The notes beneath the pieces are model-generated. The model was not told the DNA's origin. It saw only the letters and a list, made by a program, of their open reading frames with translations, and did not search any database. This document shows positions 1-5,208 of a stretch of DNA of 9,539 bases, piece by piece. Each line of letters starts with the position of its first letter. The stretch's first letter is position 1. Origin of the DNA: JBFLVQ01 sp040758525 (GTDB taxonomy: Bacteria > Acidobacteriota > Blastocatellia > Chloracidobacteriales > JADJPF01); NCBI GenBank assembly GCA_040758525.1, contig JBFLVQ010000363.1, positions 1 through 9,539 on the forward strand, in the 5' to 3' direction. Both the position numbers and the translations under genes were made by a program.

Positions 1-284
1 ATACTCTTAATATCTGCGTCATCATCAGTAAATTCGATGGTATTTCTTCCTTTCATCCTGATCTCTAAGCTATCTGACCCATCAGACCAGAAATAACGGC
101 TCTCCTGTATGCCATGCCTATCACTAATATGAACACTACGCTTATTTTGTGTGAACGCAGATACTGCTGGGGGGGCGGCAAGTATAGAAACTGCCAGTTC
201 GCCTGCTAGCATAAGCACTGCCAGGACAGAAAAGATTCTCTTCCCACTAATGTGTAGGATATGGTTTTCTCTATTGGTTGACAT
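1..284 (-). CDS. Secreted protein of unknown function, third gene of the BlaI/M56 operon (partial, C-terminus beyond left edge)
   Basis: An open minus-strand frame of 94 codons runs from ATG at 284 off the left edge. The start is well supported: an AGGAGG lies 8 nt upstream (293-298), and the ATG overlaps the stop of the preceding protease gene by one base (TAATG), which suggests translational coupling. The product has a basic N-region (KR at residues 15-16), a hydrophobic stretch at about 17-37 and a VSA cleavage site at 41-43, so it is probably exported. The mature part is polar, with a WSDGSDSLEIRMKG segment and then an acidic EFTDDDADIKS motif at about 84-94. I recall similar 'EF-DDD-DI' segments in secreted or M56-linked proteins that also carry SD-EKG helical repeats, which here sit in the neighbouring protease. 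This suggests the two products share a signalling role. The function is unknown. A run of seven C (plus-strand G at 169-175) lies in the signal-peptide coding region. Confidence 0.8.
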   Translation of the reverse strand, partial: MSTNRENHILHISGKRIFSVLAVLMLAGELAVSILAAPPAVSAFTQNKRSVHISDRHGIQESRYFWSDGSDSLEIRMKGRNTIEFTDDDADIKS

Positions 285-2191
285 TACTCAGTCCTCCTAT
301 TGGAATATACTTCTATTTGCGCAAGCACACGCTGCTGCGCCGATGTGCTGGAAATCTTTTCGTTTGCCAATATCTCGATCTGTCTTAAGTTCTCTTTACT
401 TAACCCTTCTCTATTCAATAATGCCAGTAGTACTCGGGCTAACTCTGTATCAGAAGTTATTGTTGCGGCTGATTTCAGAAATAATGTGAGCATTGCATCA
501 TCGCGACACAGGCCGGCAGCATGTGCTAGTACTGTGCCTTTTACGCTATCGCTAGCAATGCCTCTGGCAACGTTTAGTGTTTGACTCAATGCGTTACGAT
601 TGTTTGTACTGTGTGCAAGTAAGGCTGTCAGCACACGCCCTTTTTCGCTATCTGAACTTATTGTATTCGCCGCCTGAGAGAAAGCTGCCAGTACAGTTGT
701 ATCATCAAGACAGAATTCTACAGCTTTTATTAGAAATGAACCCTTTTCTGTGTCGCTAGACATATCAGCAGCGACAGCTAACATTTGGATTAGTGTTTCG
801 CTGCTAAATCTATTTGAGGTGTATGCAGGTTTTTCTCTCTCCTCTTTTGCGGTTGTCTGTGTAGCACTTATCAATTGTTCCGATTGATCTTTCGTGGTAT
901 CGGGGGCTTCATATTCAATGGCCAGCGCCACCCGCTCAGCGGTCGTAATCGACCTTTCTCTGGTTGCCACAACAGCCGGGTTTGTACTCTCAATCTTATC
1001 CTCTCTAACTGGTACATAGGCGGATATGTTTGATACTGTGCCGATCTTCTCTCTCACAGATGCGGTAACAGTCTGCAATCTAGGCTCGATAAAGTGAATC
1101 AATTTAGCAGCCTGAGTAAACTGCACAATTGCCATGATCATTATAGTCATTGCAATTGCCAGTGTTAGTTTAGAAAGCCGCACCTGGCCAGGCCGATTTA
1201 GAATCGTTTCGATTCTAGTAGTAATCTGCCTCTTGCTACGCGTTGCTCCTGCCGCTAGTATGGGCGCCTGGCTCGTAGCAGTAAGCTCAACCAATCTCAA
1301 CAGGCAAGTAGCATAAGAGCGACATTCACCAGTAAGGGTAACTACCCATTCATCACAAGCAATCTCACGTTCTAGATCTAAACGACGTACAAGCCACCAA
1401 ATGGCAGGATGAAAGAAGAGGATTGCTTCGATAAATCGCTGTAGTAAATTTGTCCAATCATCACAGCGACGTACATGAGCTAATTCATGCAAAGCAATCT
1501 GCTCAAACTCGGCCAGTGTTAACTGTTCGAGTAATGTAGCAGGAAAAAGGATCGCTACATTACTCAAGCCGATCATCATAGGCATTTTTATCTCCTGCGA
1601 AGCCTTGTATGTTACTTTACGATCAATACCGTATTGACGTGCAATACTCTCAATATGTTGTTGGTACTGCTCATTGAGAGGAGATGCATTGTGCTTCAGT
1701 TTCGCTGTCAACCAATAAGCATGACCTAGACGTAAGATAAAAAGGAGCGCTATTGCTAACCATATTGCTACAAGCAATCGTAACCAACGGCCACCCTCAA
1801 TCTCTATTCTCATTACTCTAGTTGTTGCGACTTGCTGCTGCTCCATTAGAACAGCACTATCCCCTTCTTTCTGCACTGGTAGTATTGGTGGAGTGGTCGC
1901 TGAACTAATCGAACTTTTCTCTTCAGGCAACACAGTTTTAATAGCCGGCAAAATCACCGGCAATGGTTTAATACTCTCTGCCTGTGACCAGGTCAAGATT
2001 GCCAATAACAATGGCAACAGAGAGATTGTTAGCAGTGCTAAGAGACAGATCGCAAAACGTGTTGAAGCGCCACTCTTACCGGTTAGCCGCAAGGAGATGT
2101 ATGTTAATGCGACTATTGCTAATCCTTGCCAGATGCCATTTGAGATCGCCTCCAGCCACACTCGTACAACTGTATCAATCGATTCCCACAT
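284..2191 (-). CDS. BlaR1-like M56 family membrane metalloprotease with C-terminal helical-repeat ectodomain
   Basis: This 635-residue protein is predicted to be the sensor/protease partner of the repressor encoded 6 nt upstream. Hydrophobic segments lie at about 20-37, 44-67, 136-158 and 340-360, matching BlaR1 topology, with the protease loop between the third and fourth. The zinc site is intact: HELAH at 235-239 and EIACD at 276-280, with the third-ligand Glu 37 residues after the second His. In BlaR1 and MecR1 this domain, once the sensor is occupied, leads to loss of the repressor. Residues after about 361 should be extracytoplasmic: a Ser/Thr/charged linker to about 460, then roughly five repeats of about 34 residues carrying an SD(S/T)EKG-type motif. 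No SxxK, SxN or KTG penicillin-binding motifs are present, so beta-lactam sensing is unlikely. The ATG at 2191 has a GGAG 15 nt upstream, longer than usual. Function is inferred from family and context; the ligand is unknown. Confidence 0.9.
   Translation of the reverse strand: MWESIDTVVRVWLEAISNGIWQGLAIVALTYISLRLTGKSGASTRFAICLLALLTISLLPLLLAILTWSQAESIKPLPVILPAIKTVLPEEKSSISSATTPPILPVQKEGDSAVLMEQQQVATTRVMRIEIEGGRWLRLLVAIWLAIALLFILRLGHAYWLTAKLKHNASPLNEQYQQHIESIARQYGIDRKVTYKASQEIKMPMMIGLSNVAILFPATLLEQLTLAEFEQIALHELAHVRRCDDWTNLLQRFIEAILFFHPAIWWLVRRLDLEREIACDEWVVTLTGECRSYATCLLRLVELTATSQAPILAAGATRSKRQITTRIETILNRPGQVRLSKLTLAIAMTIMIMAIVQFTQAAKLIHFIEPRLQTVTASVREKIGTVSNISAYVPVREDKIESTNPAVVATRERSITTAERVALAIEYEAPDTTKDQSEQLISATQTTAKEEREKPAYTSNRFSSETLIQMLAVAADMSSDTEKGSFLIKAVEFCLDDTTVLAAFSQAANTISSDSEKGRVLTALLAHSTNNRNALSQTLNVARGIASDSVKGTVLAHAAGLCRDDAMLTLFLKSAATITSDTELARVLLALLNREGLSKENLRQIEILANEKISSTSAQQRVLAQIEVYSNRRTE
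293..298 (-). promoter_or_regulatory. Ribosome binding site of the secreted-protein gene
   Basis: A consensus AGGAGG on the minus strand lies 8 nt before the ATG at 284 and inside the final codons of the protease gene. It fixes the start of the edge-truncated gene and supports the TAATG coupled arrangement. Confidence 0.8.
293..802 (-). repeat. Five-fold ~34-residue repeat in the protease ectodomain
   Basis: Residues about 464-633 of the M56 protein fall into five tandem units with a shared core, (I/M)(S/A/T)SD(S/T)xKGxxL. The core Asp residues are 480, 514, 548 and 581, and the degenerate fifth unit has Thr616 at the equivalent place. The spacings are 34, 34, 33 and 35. Each unit looks like two short amphipathic helices. 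The period equals that of TPR, but I do not see the TPR consensus, so another alpha-solenoid type is more likely. The repeat is visible at protein level; the DNA has diverged and I see no nucleotide-level tandem repeat. Confidence 0.8.
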
Positions 2192-2197
2192 AGCACT

Positions 2198-2575
2198 CTA
2201 CTCACTCTCCTTAACCATCTTTTTCAGCCTAGATAATTCTTCTTCATCGATCTTTTCCTGCTTGAGGATATTGACTACTAGCAGTTCCGGTGAATTGTCG
2301 AAGAAACGGCTTAAGATGTATTTCAAGATGTTGCGTCGTGCTTCTACACGATTAATAAGCGGACGGTAAACAAAGGCACGCCCTTCTTTGCTATGCTCGA
2401 CATATCCCTTCTGCTCCAGTATGCGCATAGTAGTAAGCACTGTGCTGTATGCTACTGATGATCGCTTTGGTAGCGCTTCTACTATCTCTCCCACTGTCGC
2501 AGTACCCTTCTCCCAAAGAATCTCCATCAAACGTAGTTCACTATCTGTTAGTGTCGGTGTCTTCTTCCTCGCCAA
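2198..2575 (-). CDS. BlaI/MecI/CopY family transcriptional repressor
   Basis: This 125-residue protein is full length for the family. Residues about 8-75 form the N-terminal winged helix: a TDSELRLMEILWEKG opening, the VGEIVEAL helix, a recognition-helix segment VAYSTVLTTMRILEQKGYV and an EGRAFVYRPL wing. The C-terminal helices (about 78-125, with an SPELLVVNILKQEKIDEEEL stretch) are the dimerisation part. Proteins of this family bind DNA as dimers at inverted repeats and are inactivated by proteolysis triggered by a BlaR1/MecR1-type membrane protease, and one is encoded directly downstream. The start is TTG at 2575, chosen because AGGAGG sits 9 nt upstream and because the MARKK-TLTDSE beginning matches the usual length. 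It heads the operon and probably represses its own promoter through the inverted repeat at 2596-2617. I see no heavy-metal ligand cluster, so a CopY role is unlikely. Confidence 0.93.
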   Translation of the reverse strand: MARKKTPTLTDSELRLMEILWEKGTATVGEIVEALPKRSSVAYSTVLTTMRILEQKGYVEHSKEGRAFVYRPLINRVEARRNILKYILSRFFDNSPELLVVNILKQEKIDEEELSRLKKMVKESE

Positions 2576-2584
2576 TCTCTTTAA

Positions 2585-2590
2585 CCTCCT
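2585..2590 (-). promoter_or_regulatory. Ribosome binding site deciding the TTG start of the repressor
   Basis: A consensus AGGAGG lies 9 nt upstream of the TTG at 2575. The strong site compensates for the weak TTG initiation codon and is the main reason to accept that start. Confidence 0.85.
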
Positions 2591-2595
2591 CTACT

Positions 2596-2617
2596 AACTA
2601 TTAAAGAATTAATAGTT
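2596..2617. promoter_or_regulatory. Inverted repeat, candidate operator for the BlaI-type repressor
   Basis: Two perfect 9-bp arms, AACTATTAA and TTAATAGTT, are separated by 4 bp (AGAA). The element begins about 8 nt after the -10 hexamer of the predicted operon promoter, so it covers the likely transcription start, and it ends 20 nt before the TTG start. BlaI-family repressors bind inverted repeats at their own promoters. The match between protein family, symmetry and placement makes this a strong operator candidate, though nothing in the sequence alone proves binding. Confidence 0.72.
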
Positions 2618-2624
2618 CGACTAA

Positions 2625-2653
2625 AAAATATCAGAAGAGATTGGTATTGTCAA
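2625..2653 (-). promoter_or_regulatory. Sigma-70-type promoter of the repressor/protease/secreted-protein operon
   Basis: On the minus strand a perfect -35 TTGACA (2653-2648) is followed, after exactly 17 nt, by a -10 TATTTT (2630-2625; 4 of 6 to consensus, including the first T-A and the last T). The predicted transcription start is near 2618, which gives a leader of about 43 nt to the TTG codon. This is the clearest promoter in the window. Confidence 0.75.
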
Positions 2654-2789
2654 TGCAAAGATCGATTAAAACTTTTTAGTTTGGCAATAAAGAGAGGAGT
2701 GGCTAGTAGTGCTTGCTTTTCTATGTGATCTCAGGCTAGTGTTTTATACCAATGATAGTGCCTACTCTACACAGGACTAATGCACCAAT

Positions 2790-4157
2790 ATGACAACGAA
2801 AAAATGGGATGTAGTTATTTGCGGAGCCGGTATGGCCGGTATTACAGCAGCTTACCATTTAACAGTGCGGCAAGGGATAAAAAATGTTCTGCTCATCGAT
2901 GAGCGTACTCCTCTGACATTAACGAGTAATAAAGGAACACAGGCTTATCGTAACTGGTGGCCTGGCCCAGACGATACAATGGTCCGTTTTATAAACCGCA
3001 GCATAGATCTGCTGGAAGAATTGGCACAACAAAATGACAACTTTTTTCAATTGAACCGTCGTGGTTATCTCTTTCTTACTAGCAATCCTGCTCAGATAGC
3101 AAGTTGGGAACGAACCGCTAGTGAAATTTCCGCACTAGGCGCCGGACCATTACGTCGGCATCCTGGCGCTATTGCCTATCAACCTTCGCCTACAGACGGT
3201 TTTGAAAATATTCCCAATGGTGCTGATCTGTTATTGGATCAGGCTCAGCTAAAGCAGCTCTTCCCATTTGTAACAGAAAAGGTGATTGCTGGCCTACATA
3301 TACGTCGGGCAGGCTGGTTTGATACAAATCGATTGGGCCATTGGCTACTAGAACAGGCGCAGGCGCAGGGTGCAGAGATATGGCAAGATCGTATTGAGAG
3401 AGTGCAGCTTATTAACAATCGTGTGGATACGATTCATCTAGGCAGTGGGACAAAATTGCCTGTAGGTGCATTTGTCATTGCTGCTGGTCCTTATCTCAAA
3501 CCTGTGGGGGCATTACTTGGCTTAGATATTCCTGTATTCAACGAACTACATGGCAAGATTGCTTTCAAAGATCATTTAGGCATTACCCCGGCAAATGTTC
3601 CTCTAATGATTTGGGATGACCCAGTGACTCTTTCCTGGACTGAGGCCGAGCGCGCTCGCTTAGCAGCTAGCGCACAGACACGTTGGTTGTTAGAAGAGTT
3701 TCCTGCTGGTGTCCATTTCCGTCCACGTGGGACAACTGGCGATCTCACACTACTTATCATCTGGACCTATCAGACAAAGATTCAGGAGTTAGTGTGGCCG
3801 CCGAAGTTTGATCCATATTATGCAGAAATATTACTACGTGGTCTTGCAGGGATGATACCGAACCTATCTGCCTATTTTGGTCAAGGCGAGCAGGCTTATG
3901 TTGATGGTGGGTACTACTGTAAAACTCGTGAGAATAGACCTTTGATCGGTCCATTACCAGTCGCTGGTGCTTTTGTTATTGGCGCTCTCTCCGGCTTTGG
4001 CATTATGGCTGCGCAAGCAGCAGGCGAACTGCTAGCCGCACATATCACAGGCAATCAATTACCTGATTATGCGTCCGCATTCTCATTGGCGCGCTATCAA
4101 GATCCCGCATACCAATCACTATTGGAGAGACTGGATCAATCTTCTGGACAGCTCTAG
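2790..4157 (+). CDS. FAD-dependent oxidoreductase, DAO (glycine/D-amino-acid oxidase-like) family
   Basis: This 455-residue protein is a DadA/SoxB-like flavoenzyme. The N-terminus has a Rossmann beta-alpha-beta: VVICGAGMAG with GxGxxG at 12-17, and an acidic end of the second strand (LLIDE, 34-38) that would bind the FAD ribose. A TQAYRNWWPGPDD segment follows at about 50-62. A second FAD-contact region, AFVIAAGPYLKPVG, lies at 227-240. The C-terminal TRENRPLIGP at 379-388 and ALSGFGIMAAQAAGELLA at 399-416 are the usual DAO-fold closing motifs. Family members oxidise C-N bonds of amino acids or amines; the substrate cannot be read from the sequence. There is no signal peptide, so it is probably cytoplasmic or membrane-peripheral. 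Start choice: ATG at 2790 places the Rossmann strand at residue 6; the ribosome site (AGGA, 13 nt upstream) is weak. It is divergent from the repressor operon and appears monocistronic. Confidence 0.88.
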   Translation: MTTKKWDVVICGAGMAGITAAYHLTVRQGIKNVLLIDERTPLTLTSNKGTQAYRNWWPGPDDTMVRFINRSIDLLEELAQQNDNFFQLNRRGYLFLTSNPAQIASWERTASEISALGAGPLRRHPGAIAYQPSPTDGFENIPNGADLLLDQAQLKQLFPFVTEKVIAGLHIRRAGWFDTNRLGHWLLEQAQAQGAEIWQDRIERVQLINNRVDTIHLGSGTKLPVGAFVIAAGPYLKPVGALLGLDIPVFNELHGKIAFKDHLGITPANVPLMIWDDPVTLSWTEAERARLAASAQTRWLLEEFPAGVHFRPRGTTGDLTLLIIWTYQTKIQELVWPPKFDPYYAEILLRGLAGMIPNLSAYFGQGEQAYVDGGYYCKTRENRPLIGPLPVAGAFVIGALSGFGIMAAQAAGELLAAHITGNQLPDYASAFSLARYQDPAYQSLLERLDQSSGQL

Positions 4158-4209
4158 CGCATTATCCTAAGCATCATCAAAAATTGCTCACTAGTCAGGG
4201 TTTCTATTT

Positions 4210-4225
4210 TTAGGGAATTCCCTAA
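4210..4225. repeat. 16-bp perfect palindrome in the oxidoreductase/YdcF gap
   Basis: TTAGGGAATTCCCTAA is self-complementary over all 16 bases. It directly follows TATTTT (4205-4210), a possible -10 hexamer with a poor TTGCTC 15 nt upstream. Its position just after a possible -10 resembles the operator arrangement in front of the repressor operon, though the sequence differs. A site for a dimeric regulator is plausible; a terminator is not, because neither strand has a T-run after it. Confidence 0.4.
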
Positions 4226-4296
4226 TCACTAATATAGCTCTGGCAAATAGACTACTATCTCTAGAAGATCGATTCAGATTCATTGAGGTAGGAGAT

Positions 4297-4389
4297 ATGA
4301 ACATATCTACTGTTAAACATACTCTCTTAGCAATACTATTATTATTTATGGCACTTGCTTCGCGTGTTGTGTGCGCAACTTTGGTGTAA
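4297..4389 (+). CDS. Candidate 30-residue signal-peptide-like small protein, or remnant of a secreted protein
   Basis: ATG at 4297 opens a 30-codon frame preceded by GAGG with 8-nt spacing and an overlapping GGAG. The product begins MNISTVKHTLLAILLLFMAL and ends with ASRVVCATLV: a short basic N-region, a hydrophobic core and a VCA site that could be cut by signal peptidase. The TAA stop comes only three residues after that site. The same frame then stays open for 28 more codons to a TAA at 4474-4476. Either this is a genuine tiny exported or membrane peptide, a leader, or a secreted-protein gene broken by a premature stop. It is followed after about 100 nt by the YdcF-like gene on the same strand. 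I know of no family for it. Confidence 0.4.
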   Translation: MNISTVKHTLLAILLLFMALASRVVCATLV

Positions 4390-4491
4390 TGTCAAAGGGT
4401 AGAACAGGGAAAGATCTGGCAAAAAAGCATAGGCGTAGAGCCAGTGAAGTCTGCTAAACTTCCAGCGAAGGAGTAAGCAACGCTGGGTAGC

Positions 4492-5202
4492 ATGAAATCT
4501 AGCCGACGATCACGCTCACGATCTATTCATCAACCAATCGCTGCTGTGCGGTCTCGTACACCGGCAAGAAAATCTCTCTGGCGTATTCTCCTTGCTACCG
4601 TAGTGATCATCTGTGCTGTCTTATTGATAGCAATCTATCTAGCCGCAAGCATCTATTTTTATAAAGAGGAGACAACTACATCTGCTGATGCGGCTATTGT
4701 CATGGGAGCAGCGGTCTGGCAGAACAAGCCTTCACCTGTCTTTCAAGAGCGTATCAATCATGCGATCAAGCTCTACCACTCCCACACGATTAAAATGATC
4801 ATCTTCACTGGTGGACAAGGCGAAGCTAATGAAGATGCAGAATCGGTGGCAGCACGCCAGTACGCGCTCAAATACGGCGTGCATCCCCAAGATATTCTTA
4901 TCGAAGATAAATCACATACAACTTTCCAAAACCTCTACTATGCCAAAGAGGTGGCAACACATCGCAATCTTGCTACCTTTCTCATTGTCAGCGATCCACT
5001 ACATATGAAACGATCTATTCTGATTGCACACGATTTAGGAATGTATGTGCGCCCATCGCCAACCTCGACAAGCCGTTATCAGGGCTTGCACAGCCAGTTC
5101 CATTTCCTAATGCGAGAGACCTATTTCTATGCAAAATATCTAGTGAAACGCATCACTCTCTCACCAACAGAACTTACTAAGATGGAATTGGAGATAAAAT
5201 AA
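4492..5202 (+). CDS. YdcF/SanA-type membrane-anchored protein (DUF218)
   Basis: This 236-residue protein starts with a strongly basic Arg/Ser-rich tail (residues 1-29), followed by one transmembrane helix at about 30-55, and then a DUF218 domain. The domain motifs are in order: ADAAIVMGAAVWQNKPSP at about 65-82, RINHAIKLY (87-95), TGGQGEANEDAES (106-118), the IEDKSHTTFQN segment (137-147) with its conserved acidic, Ser, Thr and Asn positions, and VSDPLHMKRS (166-175). The fold is Rossmann-like. Relatives (SanA, ElyC, YdcF) are tied to envelope integrity or peptidoglycan-precursor homeostasis in E. coli, but their biochemistry is unsettled, so no reaction is assigned. The ATG is weakly served: AAGGAG at 4468-4473 is 18 nt away. 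A CTG at 4483 would have an ideal 9-nt spacing and add three residues. The stop lies 6 nt before the ABC exporter, which suggests a shared transcript. Confidence 0.88.
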   Translation: MKSSRRSRSRSIHQPIAAVRSRTPARKSLWRILLATVVIICAVLLIAIYLAASIYFYKEETTTSADAAIVMGAAVWQNKPSPVFQERINHAIKLYHSHTIKMIIFTGGQGEANEDAESVAARQYALKYGVHPQDILIEDKSHTTFQNLYYAKEVATHRNLATFLIVSDPLHMKRSILIAHDLGMYVRPSPTSTSRYQGLHSQFHFLMRETYFYAKYLVKRITLSPTELTKMELEIK

Positions 5203-5208
5203 TTAGCA

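Larger units (their letters stand above)
2576..2789. promoter_or_regulatory. Divergent intergenic region between the repressor and the oxidoreductase
   Basis: This 214-bp AT-rich region carries the operon promoter and the inverted repeat on its left side. A second, weaker symmetric element, AAACT/AGTTT with a 4-nt spacer, lies at 2669-2682 and shares ACTA/TAGT-type ends with the main repeat. Direct copies of GGCTAGT occur at 2701-2707 and 2734-2740, 33 bp apart. I could not find a convincing -35/-10 pair for the rightward oxidoreductase gene; TTATAC at 2744-2749 is the best -10 but lacks a placed -35. Confidence 0.5.
4158..4491. other. 334-nt gap between the oxidoreductase and YdcF-like genes
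   Basis: Apart from the palindrome at 4210-4225 and the 30-codon frame at 4297-4389, I see no RNA gene, terminator hairpin with a T-run, or long repeat. Positions 4390-4476 are an open stretch in the same frame as both the small frame and the downstream gene (the 4297 and 4492 starts differ by 195 nt), which fits either decay of a coding sequence or chance. Confidence 0.5.

Noticed and set aside
151..759. Overlapping plus-strand open frames opposite the secreted-protein and protease genes
   Set aside because: They lie antisense to well-supported genes, have no ribosome sites, and translate to low-complexity Ser/Ala/Ile-rich sequence.
284..2191. Annotation of the M56 gene as a beta-lactam sensor (blaR1 or mecR1)
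   Set aside because: The extracytoplasmic half lacks the penicillin-binding serine and KTG motifs and consists of short helical repeats, and no beta-lactamase or PBP gene is adjacent in the window.
2742..2750. TTATAC-type -10 for the oxidoreductase gene
   Set aside because: No -35-like hexamer lies 16-18 nt upstream; the nearest (TTGCTT at 2713) is 25 nt away.
3918..3920. Cys377 of the oxidoreductase as a covalent FAD attachment site, as in monomeric sarcosine oxidase
   Set aside because: When the C-terminal motif is lined up by eye, this Cys is two residues before the conserved Thr rather than about five, so the positions do not correspond.
4210..4225. The 16-bp palindrome as a rho-independent terminator of the oxidoreductase gene
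   Set aside because: No T-run follows it on either strand; the T-rich stretch precedes it on the plus strand.
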